A stretch of 64,000 bases of DNA, from the IMG/VR virus record IMGVR_UViG_3300006176_000004, positions 1 to 64,000 of that record. One strand, written 5' to 3'. This stretch comes from a virus. Below, piece after piece: positions 55,221 through 63,763 of this stretch. The notes beneath the pieces were generated by a model. That model had not been told where the DNA came from. It ran no database searches and worked only from the letters and a program-made list of their open reading frames with translations. A program made the translations under genes and the position numbers. Position 1 is the stretch's first letter. Each line of letters opens with the position of its first letter.

Positions 55221-55245
55221 TACGCCTTGGAGGGCGTCTTTTCTA
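55221..55245 (+). terminator. Rho-independent terminator
   Basis: ACGCC (55222-55226) pairs with GGCGT (55233-55237), followed by CTTTTCT. It would end the transcript containing the tRNA-like element, before the transposase gene. Confidence 0.65.
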
Positions 55246-55287
55246 GGGTCGCTGACGGGCCATCCTTAACCAGAGGATTGCGCCCTC

Positions 55288-56190
55288 ATGAACGTTCTTT
55301 CCCGCGAAAAGCAAATCGAAGTCATCGCCGCCCTCTGTGAAGGCGTCGGCATCCGCACTGCCTCCCGCCTAACTGGCGTCAACCGTGGCACCGTTGGCAG
55401 CCTCGCCCTACGCGTCGGTCTTGGCTGCATGGAATTGCACGACCGAATCATGGTCGGCGTTCGCACAGAGCGTCTAGAACTGGATGAGGCGTGGTCGTTC
55501 GTCGCGAAGAAGCAAAAGAACGTGCAGCGCCATGAAATCCACGCCAAGGGCAATCAGTACGTTTTCATCGCAATGGCCGGGACGCAAAAGGCCATCATCA
55601 GTTGGGGGGTCGGCAAGCGTAATGCCGAAAGCACCATGGATTTCCTGCACGACTTGCGCGGGCGCGTCATCGGCCAACCCGAGATCAGCACGGACGGCTT
55701 TCACCCGTACCGCGTAGCGATCCGGGATGCCTTCGGCGATAGCGCATCGCATGGCGTCATCGTAAAGACGTACAGCGTAACGCATCTGGTAAAGGAAGCG
55801 CAGGGCCGGTACTCGCCCGCCGCCGTAGTAGCTGTAAGCAAGGAAGTAGTAACAGGCGATCCCGACCAATACATTTCGACCAGCTACGTCGAACGGCAGA
55901 ACCTTTCGCTTCGCATGGGCAGCCGGCGCTTTACCCGGCTCACTAACGGCTTTTCAAAGAAGCTGGATAACCACGTTGCGGCGGTCGCGCTGTACGTCGC
56001 TCACTACAATCTCTGCCGGGTTCACGAAGCCCTGCGCACGACGCCAGCGAAGGCGCTGGGCATTGCCGATCGGACTTGGAGCATTGCGCAGCTTGTGGAC
56101 GCGGCGCTTGCCGTTGCCCCTGCTACGCCCACCGAGACCCCGCCAGATCGACGGCGAAAATTCACGGTAATTCAGGGGGGACGGGAGTGA
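55288..56190 (+). CDS. IS1-type transposase
   Basis: 300 residues. MNVLSREKQIEVIAALCEGV opens a helix-turn-helix; LELDEAWSFV, STDGFHPYRVAIRD and STSYVERQNLSLRM carry the DDE residues, and FSKKLDNHVAAVALYVAHYN the C-terminal block. It resembles IS1-family transposases common in Bradyrhizobium-like genomes. I could not find matching terminal inverted repeats in the flanks, so it may be a domesticated or solitary copy. Confidence 0.85.
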   Translation: MNVLSREKQIEVIAALCEGVGIRTASRLTGVNRGTVGSLALRVGLGCMELHDRIMVGVRTERLELDEAWSFVAKKQKNVQRHEIHAKGNQYVFIAMAGTQKAIISWGVGKRNAESTMDFLHDLRGRVIGQPEISTDGFHPYRVAIRDAFGDSASHGVIVKTYSVTHLVKEAQGRYSPAAVVAVSKEVVTGDPDQYISTSYVERQNLSLRMGSRRFTRLTNGFSKKLDNHVAAVALYVAHYNLCRVHEALRTTPAKALGIADRTWSIAQLVDAALAVAPATPTETPPDRRRKFTVIQGGRE

Positions 56191-56517
56191 ACCAAGTCCC
56201 TCGGAGCGGGACTAACTGCTGAGTCTTAGGTGCAACAGTCAAAAAAATAGGAACCGAACCGCTTGACACGCATTGACTCGCATGGGTCAGCACAAGCATA
56301 GATTGAATATGGCGAGTTTGCGATTCCACCTGAAATTTCAGCAGGATCAAAGATTCGTTAACTGTCAAGGGCTTTCTTGTTGACCATCTGTTAAATACCT
56401 ATATCCTGACGGAAGCGGCTTGACAGGCGCGGATGGGCATCCGCGTCACAATTAGTCGCGAATCAAACGTTAATACTTTTTTGCGAAGATAATAATGGCG
56501 AGAAACTGGAGCGTCCT
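56191..56517. other. Intergenic stretch with a hairpin and promoter-like sites
   Basis: AGTCCC/GGGACT (56195-56213) is a 6-bp stem just after the transposase. Several TTGACA-like boxes occur (near 56263 and 56422), and GCGGAT/ATCCGC forms a small stem near 56433. No protein gene is supported. It probably carries the promoter of the packaging block. Confidence 0.45.
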
Positions 56518-56676
56518 ATGGCAAAAACATCGGAAAAGACAACGGCGCCGACCCGGACGGGCGACGACTTCGTCCGTATGTATCCCTGTAACCGCCTAAA
56601 TGAGCAAATCCGCGACCCGAAAGAAGGCCTGAGCGCCTTCACCGTGCTCAAAGAGACGTTTTTCGCGGAAAAATAA
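56518..56676 (+). CDS. Small hypothetical protein
   Basis: 52 residues (MAKTSEKTTAPTRTGDDFVR...), with GGAG about eight bases upstream. It ends FTVLKETFFAEK and is followed by a strong terminator, so it is a short self-contained transcription unit. Not recognised. Confidence 0.65.
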   Translation: MAKTSEKTTAPTRTGDDFVRMYPCNRLNEQIRDPKEGLSAFTVLKETFFAEK

Positions 56677-56703
56677 GCGGTTCCCTAGCAAATAGTTAAC
56701 GGA

Positions 56704-56732
56704 AGGCCTTGCTAATTGCAGGGCCTTTTTTT
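56704..56732 (+). terminator. Rho-independent terminator
   Basis: AGGCCTTGC (56704-56712) pairs with GCAGGGCCT (56718-56726) across TAATT, followed by six T. Strong. Confidence 0.92.
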
Positions 56733-56788
56733 ATGGCTGAACGCTTGGTTTTTTGCAACTCCGCCGCGAATCGCGGCAAGGTAGTAAA

Positions 56789-57343
56789 ATGAACGGTATT
56801 TTCAAATCTCTCGAAGATCCGGCTTTTTTCAAAAAGTATGTAACGGAAAGCTTCGAGACTGCACCATCGGCCGTGATCGAGGATTTCCCCTGTGAGCACA
56901 CGATCGATCCCGAGCGTGTTCAATTTTCGCATGGCGAATATGTCCAAAACATCAAACAGTATGAGGTACTGCTCCATTCCGAGAACCCAGATCACTACAA
57001 GCGATCTGGCGCTATGCTGCACGCGCTTTACAAAAGCGACATCGTGACATCGGTAGAATTTCATGCAAGCCAATACGGCTCGCTGGAAGACGTCGAATGC
57101 GGTCATGTCTTGGGCGTTGATTATTCTCAGGCCCAGCAAATGATCCGCTTCCCCCTCTTTTATCAGTCATTTCACAATCAGATTTTGGCATTCAACTTGG
57201 CGTATCAATTGTGCTCTGCTTATGAGCCGTCTCCGCGCGGATATGATTTTGGGTATCTTTATAATGTGGCTCATTACCTGAGGAAGAACAGAGACACGAC
57301 CGTCGATTCTCTGTCCATGCTCTTCAGGTCTCTCATGCATTGA
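56789..57343 (+). CDS. Hypothetical protein
   Basis: 184 residues starting MNGIFKSLEDPAFFKK. Aromatic-rich soluble protein (FPLFYQSFHNQILAFNLAYQ) with a few Cys. It lies just before the packaging genes. Not recognised. Confidence 0.65.
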   Translation: MNGIFKSLEDPAFFKKYVTESFETAPSAVIEDFPCEHTIDPERVQFSHGEYVQNIKQYEVLLHSENPDHYKRSGAMLHALYKSDIVTSVEFHASQYGSLEDVECGHVLGVDYSQAQQMIRFPLFYQSFHNQILAFNLAYQLCSAYEPSPRGYDFGYLYNVAHYLRKNRDTTVDSLSMLFRSLMH

Positions 57344-57414
57344 AAGCCATTAGTGGCCTATTTCGCATCTGCGAGTGGCCTATTTCGGCCAGTACCCACG
57401 GAGGCAAACCGGAA

Positions 57415-57753
57415 ATGCGCGAGGACATGACAAAAATCGGAAGCGGCCTTAACAAAATCGCGAATCTTGCCTATCGGGGCCAATTCACCGTCTGGGCGAT
57501 GAAAATCACCGGTCAGTTCAATCCGGTTGTTCTTACGGCGGAAGCGCTTTCGTTCCTCGTGCAGGAATCTGGCCTCGCTAGTGGTTTGGGCGAATGGCGA
57601 AATGAACGTCGCGGCGTTTTCGGCGCGTTCCATCTCGCTACCGCACAAGAAGAAAAAGAATGGGAATCCTATGTGAAGGGAAAGGGTCCGCTTCCCATGC
57701 CCGAAGGCTATCGGCAGCTTTGCTTGTCGCTGACAGGCAAATTCCGGTCCTGA
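57415..57753 (+). CDS. Hypothetical protein
   Basis: 112 residues starting MREDMTKIGSGLNKIA behind GGAGG. Alpha/beta composition with ALSFLVQESGLASGLGEWRN in the middle. Ends 24 bp before a terminator. Not recognised. Confidence 0.65.
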   Translation: MREDMTKIGSGLNKIANLAYRGQFTVWAMKITGQFNPVVLTAEALSFLVQESGLASGLGEWRNERRGVFGAFHLATAQEEKEWESYVKGKGPLPMPEGYRQLCLSLTGKFRS

Positions 57754-57776
57754 TCGGAACGGTAATAAAAGGAAAG

Positions 57777-57808
57777 CCTCCTCAGGAAAAATCTTGGGGA
57801 GGTTTTTC
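57777..57808 (+). terminator. Rho-independent terminator
   Basis: CCTCCTCA (57777-57784) pairs with TTGGGGAGG (57794-57802, one wobble and one unpaired base), followed by TTTTTCTTAT. It separates the small genes from the terminase. Confidence 0.85.
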
Positions 57809-57837
57809 TTATGGTTATTCGTGCTAGTTAAGAGTGC

Positions 57838-59436
57838 ATGAATGCTCGTACTGAAGCCGCCGCTTATCGTATTATATGGGAAGCATTGCCTGGCCCTCAG
57901 ACGTGGCTTTTGTCGTGTCCGATATTTGAAGTATTTTTCGGAGGTGCTAGAGGTGGTGGAAAATCAGACGGAATGCTTGGAGATTTTGCATCGCATGCCG
58001 ATGAATTCGGAGAGGATGCAATCGGTCTGATTCTCAGAAGAGAATTGACCCAACTTCGTGAACTTATTGAACGATCTAAACAAATTTATCGGCCGCTCGG
58101 CGCCGAATGGAATGTTCAAGAAAAGATGTGGCGTTTCCCGAATGGAGCGCGTCTCACATTTGCGTATATGGACAACGACGATGATGCTGACCGGTACCAA
58201 GGCAGCGCTTTTTCCAGAATATACATCGAGGAATTAGGCGGCTTTCCCGATCCGAAACCCATTTTCAAACTCATGGCGTGTATTCGTTCACCCAACCCCA
58301 AAGTACGTTGCGGGTTCAGAGCGACTGGCAACCCAGGCGGTAGCGGTCACCAGTGGATTCGACAACGCTATATTTCTCCTGCTCCGGGCGGGATGAAAGT
58401 CATAAAATCGAAGTTTGTCAATCCGTTCACGAAAGAGGAATTTGAACAAGAAAGGGTATATATTCCTAGCAAGATAACGGACAATAAGTATAATAATACC
58501 CCTCAATATGTTGCCCGTCTGCAGATGGTTGGTAATGCCAATCTGGTTAAGGCATGGCTGGAGGGAAGTTGGGACATCATCGAAGGTGCCTATTTTGATG
58601 AATGGAACGAGCACCGCCATGTGATTCCGCAGTTTATAATCCCTGCACATTGGACGCGATACGTATCGATGGATTGGGGGAGCGCTAGACCCTCTGCGGT
58701 GCAATGGTGGGCCGTCGTTCCAGATAAATTCGATCCGATGCCAGATCATTTGCCCAGTACCTTTGACCCGCGATATGCTTATAAAAATAATCTGCCTCGG
58801 GGAGCGCTCGTCTGTTATCGAGAATGGTATACTTGTGCCACAGATGAAAATGGCCAGAGTTTGCACAACAATACCGGTCAAAAGTTAACGGCTGAGCAAT
58901 TCGCAAGCGGGGTGGCGGAACGAGAAAAGCGCGAACCGCGAGACGAGAATGGGCGTCCGAGGATGGCGTATCGAGTCGCTGATCCGTCAATATTCAAGGA
59001 GGATGGTGGCCCCTCTCTCGCTGAGCGGTTTGCGGCTGAACCTTATTTTCATTTCTGGCGCCCAGCCGATAATGCTCGCGTCGCACGAAAAGGTGCTATG
59101 GGTGGCTGGGATTTGGTCCGCGCTCGGCTAATTGGGGAGGATGGCGAGCCAATGATTTACTTTTTCCCCAATTGCGTTGATACTATTAGGACATTACCAG
59201 TGCTTCAGCATGACAAAGATAATATTGAGGATGTGGAAACCGACAATGTTGAAGACCATTGCGCAGATTCCACACGCTATAGTTGCGCAAGCCGCCCCTA
59301 TTCCCGCCCGGAAGGCGATCCCGACAAAGGCCGCATCATGACGGTAGGCCCGGACAATCAGTTGCAGATCAAAGATGTCATGGGAGACTTCGAAGCACCG
59401 CGCGAGGCGAAGTTCATTCCGATTAAGAGGATTTAG
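57838..59436 (+). CDS. terL: Terminase large subunit
   Basis: 532 residues. FFGGARGGGKSDGM is the Walker A motif, RIYIEELGG the Walker B with catalytic Glu, and GFRATGNPGGSGHQWI the coupling motif. YVSMDWGSARPSAVQWW begins the RNase H-like nuclease domain with its first Asp; further acidic residues lie near DVETDNVEDHCAD. It packages DNA into the procapsid. The expected partner, the portal, follows 5 bp later; no small subunit sits directly upstream. Confidence 0.93.
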   Translation: MNARTEAAAYRIIWEALPGPQTWLLSCPIFEVFFGGARGGGKSDGMLGDFASHADEFGEDAIGLILRRELTQLRELIERSKQIYRPLGAEWNVQEKMWRFPNGARLTFAYMDNDDDADRYQGSAFSRIYIEELGGFPDPKPIFKLMACIRSPNPKVRCGFRATGNPGGSGHQWIRQRYISPAPGGMKVIKSKFVNPFTKEEFEQERVYIPSKITDNKYNNTPQYVARLQMVGNANLVKAWLEGSWDIIEGAYFDEWNEHRHVIPQFIIPAHWTRYVSMDWGSARPSAVQWWAVVPDKFDPMPDHLPSTFDPRYAYKNNLPRGALVCYREWYTCATDENGQSLHNNTGQKLTAEQFASGVAEREKREPRDENGRPRMAYRVADPSIFKEDGGPSLAERFAAEPYFHFWRPADNARVARKGAMGGWDLVRARLIGEDGEPMIYFFPNCVDTIRTLPVLQHDKDNIEDVETDNVEDHCADSTRYSCASRPYSRPEGDPDKGRIMTVGPDNQLQIKDVMGDFEAPREAKFIPIKRI

Positions 59437-59441
59437 CCTGC

Positions 59442-62054
59442 ATGTCCATGGTTGAGGACGATCGTGATCCGACAGAAGACGATGAGCCGGAAGACACTGG
59501 CCGCGATCCGATCATGGATGATCCGCAAGAATCCCAGCGGATGGCGAAGTATTGGAAGGGCGAGATACATGCGGTCGAGCAGGCCAATGAGAATTGGTAC
59601 AAGCGCGGCGAGGATATCCTAAAGCGGTACCGGGATGAGCGGAAAGCGGCTCAGAATGAACAACGACGGTTGAACCTGCTTTGGTCGTCGGTGCAGATTT
59701 TGAAACCGGCGGTTTACGCCAAGGTTCCCCAAGCAGTTTGTGAGAGGAAATTCAATGATCGTGATCCTGTCGGGCGTGTATCTGCTACTATCCTTGAGCG
59801 CGCCCTTCGGAACGAACTACAGGAAAACGGTTTTCATCCGTCTATGCGCCGCGCGCGGGATGACTACCTCCTGCCTGGACGCGGGCAACTCTGGGTAAGA
59901 TATGAGCCAGAAATCGGTGAAGGATTATCCGTCCCGACCTCAGTTGAGCCGGACGTTGCTGACGCTAGCGGAGAGATTGAGCCGCCAGACGAGAGCGAGG
60001 AGACCGAGAAACTTGAGGAGACAGGTTCCCAAATCCTGAGCGAATCGGTTCCGGTGGATTACGTCCACTGGAAAGATTTTATGATGTTTCCGAGCACGGC
60101 TCGGACGTGGGAAGAGGTTCAAGCGGTCGGCAAACGGATATTCACGTCGAAAACCTACAATATTGAGAGATTCGGCGAGGAGATCGGCCGCAAGATATTG
60201 GCTGATCCGCAGATGTCGATGCGCGATCGTATCGCAGGGGATACAGCCGCTTATACATTGGACGATCATAATACCCGGAAGCGGGTAATTTACGAGATTT
60301 GGAACAAGGCGGACCGGAAAGCCTATTGGGTTTCGACGGGGTATGATTCGCTGTGTGACTGTCGTCAGGACCCGCTAGAACTTAGGAATTTTTTCCCGTG
60401 CCCGGAGCCGCTTTCGGCCACGATGACGAACGAATCGCTGATTCCGGTCCCCGATTTCACGGAATATCAGGATCAGGCCAACCAAATCGACGAATTGACG
60501 CAGCGAATCAGCCTTTTGGCGAAGGCGTGTAAGCTTGCGGGCACCTATGATGCTTCGAATAAGGGTTTGCGTCGTCTTTTGGATGAAACGGTCGAGAATG
60601 AACTGATTCCGGTAGAGAATTGGGCGATGTCGGCGCAAAAAGGCGGTGTTGCGGGCTCGATTTCGTTCCTGCCGATTAAAGAAGTCGCGGAAGTGCTCCA
60701 AATATTGATGGGAGTCCGCGATAAGGTCATGCAGGACTTTGATCGGGTCACTGGAATGCAGGCATTGGTCAGCCAAACCGATGATGCGCGGGAAACCCTT
60801 GGCGGACAGCGATTGAAAGCTAATGGAGGGCAGACCAGGATTGAGGACCGGCGGGAGGAAGTCGGTCGATTTGCTCGTGATGTTGTCCGATTGGTGGCTG
60901 AGGTTATCGCCAAGCATTTCCAGCCGGCCACACTGATAGAAATATCCGGGATTTTGTATGAGGAAGGCATTGATCCTGCCTCAATGCAGCCAGTGGCAAC
61001 GGATGCGCCACCGATCGCGCCTCCAATGGCTCCTCCTGCTACGGGAATGGCCCCTCCGGGCGGACAGATACAGTTACCGCCGCCACAGCCCGGCGCGCCG
61101 ATGGCCCCGCCAATGGTGCCCGGGCAGCCTCCTGGCACGATGCCACCGCCCGGAACCGGAATGGTGCCGTTTCAGCCTCCGATGGGTGGCGCACCTCCCG
61201 GAATGCCGATGCCCGGCCAGATGCCATCCCCGCCTGGAATTGGCATGCCGACGCCTCCACCTGGGGCATCGCCGCTGCTGTCACCAAAGGTGATGCAGGT
61301 ATTGCAGCGCATCAAGAAGGCGATAGACCTCCTAAAGCAGGATATCCCTCGCGGCTACCGGATTGATATCGAAACCGACACGATGATTGCGGGCGATGTC
61401 CAGCAAGAGCGGCAGGACGCGACTGAATTTATCACGGCGGTGACGAAATTCCTTGAGACGGCACAGATGTTGGGCGGACAAAATCCTGCCATCGTTCCGT
61501 TACTGGCCAAAATGCTGCAATGGGGTGTGCGGAAATTCCGGACCGGTCGTGATCTGGAATCGGCGATCGACGAATATGCAGAGAAGGCGGAAAAGACGGC
61601 TACGGCCAACGCAGCGAATATGGGGGGCCATCAGAATCCGGAACAGATTAAAGCGGCAGCCGATGCGGCGCGAGGCCAAGCCGAGATACAAAAGGCCAAG
61701 ATCGATCAGCAATCCCAAGCCCAGAACGATCAGAGAGACCAAACTATTGCAGCGCAAAACCATCAATGGGATGTCGAAAAGCTCCAGATGGAAATGCAGA
61801 TGCAGCGGGAACGGCATGCATTCGAGATGCAGAAACTGGCCAGCGAGAGGATGGCGCATGCGGCGCAGACTGGTTTACCGGTCCCGTCGATGGAGACGGC
61901 GACGGCGCAAGGCCACCAAGACAACGTGATGCATTTGGCGAATGCGGCTAATCTTATCCACAAGGCAGCGACTACGAAAAAGAGGATAGTTCGCGACCCC
62001 AGCGGCCGTGCTATCGGTATTGAGCCTATTCCGGAAATAGAGAATCCACAATGA
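59442..62054 (+). CDS. Portal protein
   Basis: 870 residues (ATG at 59448 also possible). Residues 30-470, with YKRGEDILKRYRDERKA, SVQILKPAVYAKVPQAV and VPVDYVHWKDFMMFPSTART, match large phage portal proteins. Residues about 510-610 are a Pro/Met/Gly repeat (MAPP and related) and the C-terminus is a long Gln/Lys/Met coiled coil. It forms the DNA entry ring of the capsid. The Pro-rich insertion is unusually long. Confidence 0.88.
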   Translation: MSMVEDDRDPTEDDEPEDTGRDPIMDDPQESQRMAKYWKGEIHAVEQANENWYKRGEDILKRYRDERKAAQNEQRRLNLLWSSVQILKPAVYAKVPQAVCERKFNDRDPVGRVSATILERALRNELQENGFHPSMRRARDDYLLPGRGQLWVRYEPEIGEGLSVPTSVEPDVADASGEIEPPDESEETEKLEETGSQILSESVPVDYVHWKDFMMFPSTARTWEEVQAVGKRIFTSKTYNIERFGEEIGRKILADPQMSMRDRIAGDTAAYTLDDHNTRKRVIYEIWNKADRKAYWVSTGYDSLCDCRQDPLELRNFFPCPEPLSATMTNESLIPVPDFTEYQDQANQIDELTQRISLLAKACKLAGTYDASNKGLRRLLDETVENELIPVENWAMSAQKGGVAGSISFLPIKEVAEVLQILMGVRDKVMQDFDRVTGMQALVSQTDDARETLGGQRLKANGGQTRIEDRREEVGRFARDVVRLVAEVIAKHFQPATLIEISGILYEEGIDPASMQPVATDAPPIAPPMAPPATGMAPPGGQIQLPPPQPGAPMAPPMVPGQPPGTMPPPGTGMVPFQPPMGGAPPGMPMPGQMPSPPGIGMPTPPPGASPLLSPKVMQVLQRIKKAIDLLKQDIPRGYRIDIETDTMIAGDVQQERQDATEFITAVTKFLETAQMLGGQNPAIVPLLAKMLQWGVRKFRTGRDLESAIDEYAEKAEKTATANAANMGGHQNPEQIKAAADAARGQAEIQKAKIDQQSQAQNDQRDQTIAAQNHQWDVEKLQMEMQMQRERHAFEMQKLASERMAHAAQTGLPVPSMETATAQGHQDNVMHLANAANLIHKAATTKKRIVRDPSGRAIGIEPIPEIENPQ

Positions 62055-62233
62055 ATGTCGATAAGGATGGCATTGTGCACCAGCCAAGCCGGAAGTGGTA
62101 TTCCATGCGAGAGACGCTGGAAATTTATGCCAACGGCGGCCATGTTGTTTTGACATTGAAAGAACCGACGCCGCGCCAGAAGTCTTTGGCGGCGTTTAGG
62201 GCTAGAAAAGATAATGGAGATTCCAATAAATGA
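62051..62233 (+). CDS. Small phage protein
   Basis: 60 residues, ATGA overlaps at both ends (MNVDKDGIVHQPSRKWY...). EPTPRQKSLAAFRARK is a basic end. Situated between portal and the next gene; role unknown. Confidence 0.65.
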   Translation: MNVDKDGIVHQPSRKWYSMRETLEIYANGGHVVLTLKEPTPRQKSLAAFRARKDNGDSNK

Positions 62234-62979
62234 AGGTTGCCCTTGTCGGCACGTGCCCAAGCTCCCGCATGCTAGCCCCCTACGCTAACGGAGATTGGGA
62301 AATATGGGCATGTTCTCCCGGTAACGCCTATGGGTTACTGCCTCGGATAACGCGGTGGTTTGAGATACACGGCGATCTTGGCTGGGCGGAATCGGGGAGA
62401 TGGGGGGCGTCGAAATATGTGGATTGGCTGAATGAGCAAGAGTTTATGATCTATGCTCAGAGCCGAGAATATATCAAGCACGCAACGCCGTATCCGATTG
62501 ACGAGATGATCGCGAAGCACAGTCTGTATTTCTTCACCAGCACGTTCGCCTATATGATGGCGCTGGCGATTGCGGAGGGGGCAACAGAAATCGGGCTGTA
62601 CGGCATCGATATGTCCGGGTCAACGGAATATCAGGAACAGCGTCCCGCAATGCAGCATTTCATTGTCATGTGTATGGCGATGGGGATCAAGGTTGGCGCT
62701 CCGGACGAGAGCGATATCATGCGACCACCGCCACTGTATGGTTATGGCGATGCCACACCGCACGGTAGGAAAATGTATGTCTACCAGAACGAAATCGAAT
62801 CCAAGATCAAGGAAACCGAGAACTTCAAGCGGCAGTCCGAATTGGACATTGCCTTGCTCAAGGGTGTGAGTGAAGGAATCGATTATGCGCGCCGGATTTG
62901 GGGAAATGATCGGGTTCCGCTGCGACCATTGAACGTGGTAGAACCAAAACCGCTCAAGCTTGTGACGACGAACGAATAG
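62230..62979 (+). CDS. Rossmann-like protein related to MptE/Maf (DUF115) types
   Basis: 249 residues. KVALVGTCPSSRMLAPYANG, then SLYFFTSTFAYMMALAIAEG and EIGLYGIDMSGSTEYQEQRP, follows the order of the 6-hydroxymethylpterin pyrophosphokinase MptE-like fold, which also includes Maf flagellin glycosyltransferases. Phages often carry a copy next to the portal. A sugar-transfer role is speculative but would fit the nonulosonic-acid operon. C-terminus is helical. Confidence 0.6.
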   Translation: MKVALVGTCPSSRMLAPYANGDWEIWACSPGNAYGLLPRITRWFEIHGDLGWAESGRWGASKYVDWLNEQEFMIYAQSREYIKHATPYPIDEMIAKHSLYFFTSTFAYMMALAIAEGATEIGLYGIDMSGSTEYQEQRPAMQHFIVMCMAMGIKVGAPDESDIMRPPPLYGYGDATPHGRKMYVYQNEIESKIKETENFKRQSELDIALLKGVSEGIDYARRIWGNDRVPLRPLNVVEPKPLKLVTTNE

Positions 62980-62991
62980 GAGGCGACACTG
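62977..62991 (+). promoter_or_regulatory. TAGGAGG ribosome binding site deciding a CTG start
   Basis: The TAG stop of the previous gene (62977-62979) overlaps AGGAGG (62978-62983), five bases before CTG at 62989. The frame has no ATG, GTG or TTG before about 63091, inside the conserved part of the protein. Confidence 0.6.
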
Positions 62992-63453
62992 AGTTACTTT
63001 TTTATCAACGGCGCACTGACGGCATCAGCCGCGTTCAACCAATACGGTGCTCTTGTTTATGCTGGAGCGACGCCTCGACGCGGCAAGGTATATGAATTGC
63101 TGATGGGAGCGGCATCGGCACCAAGCGCGACCGATACGCCGATTCAGTATGATCTTTCCCGGGTCACCAGCTCGGCGAGCGGCGGAACATCATATGCGCC
63201 TCAGGTTCTCGATCCTGCGGATATAGCGACGCCATCAGCGGTTGCTTACATCACGGCATCGGGGGCGACGCTCACCGCATCAAGTTCGGTATTCAACGTC
63301 AACCTGAACCAGCGCAACTCGCAGCGATGGACGGCGGCGCAGGAAAGCCAGGCGCTGATTTATCCGGCTACAGCGAGCAACGGATTTGCGTTCCGGGCGC
63401 TGTCACCGTCCTACGGTGGTTCGGTTGGCACCGGATTATATTTCCAGGAGTGA
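62989..63453 (+). CDS. Virion-associated protein of the head/fibre module
   Basis: 154 residues from CTG at 62989. The start, SYFFINGALTASAAFNQYG, then RRGKVYELLMGAASAP and ATASNGFAFRALSPSYGG are recognisable from phage proteins encoded near portal genes, probably capsid decoration or fibre-linked. ATG at 63100 would remove the conserved start. Confidence 0.7.
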   Translation: MSYFFINGALTASAAFNQYGALVYAGATPRRGKVYELLMGAASAPSATDTPIQYDLSRVTSSASGGTSYAPQVLDPADIATPSAVAYITASGATLTASSSVFNVNLNQRNSQRWTAAQESQALIYPATASNGFAFRALSPSYGGSVGTGLYFQE

Positions 63454-63457
63454 TTTT

Positions 63458-63760
63458 GTGTCGCTCCGTTACGGAAAATCAACTGGGTTTTTCGAAACGA
63501 TCGGGCCAGAGGGCACGGTTCGCAAAAATACGTATAAGTGTCAACATTGCCAGTTCATTGTCAGTTTTGAACCGTTCTGCGATCCTGCGGACGCTGGCGG
63601 TCATTGCAAGCTTTGCGATGATTTGATCTGCAAGAACTGTGTCCGTCGCGGCGTGTGCATCACGGTTGAGGAGATGTTGGCCCACATGGAAGGCGGCTGG
63701 ATAGATCGCGCCAAGCTTGAGGAATGGGAGAAAACTCCTGTGATCGCGATCGGAACGTGA
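63458..63760 (+). CDS. Zinc-binding phage protein
   Basis: 100 residues from GTG at 63458 (AGGAG upstream). YKCQHCQFIVSFEPF, GHCKLCDDLICKNCV is a treble CxxC zinc pattern conserved in small phage proteins between portal and capsid genes. Role unknown. Confidence 0.7.
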   Translation: MSLRYGKSTGFFETIGPEGTVRKNTYKCQHCQFIVSFEPFCDPADAGGHCKLCDDLICKNCVRRGVCITVEEMLAHMEGGWIDRAKLEEWEKTPVIAIGT

Positions 63761-63763
63761 TGC

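Larger units (their letters stand above)
54785..55287. other. 500-bp gap without protein genes, RNA-rich
   Basis: No convincing protein gene. Contents: AT-rich stretch with GATA tandem repeats (54887-54899), two hairpins (54950-54978 and 54992-55034), the tRNA-like element at 55053-55129 and a terminator at 55221-55245. It probably also holds the promoter of the leftward gene at 53957-54784. Confidence 0.6.

Noticed and set aside
55131-56230. A complete insertion sequence around the transposase.
   Set aside because: I found no matching terminal inverted repeats or target duplications in the flanks; only the gene is supported.
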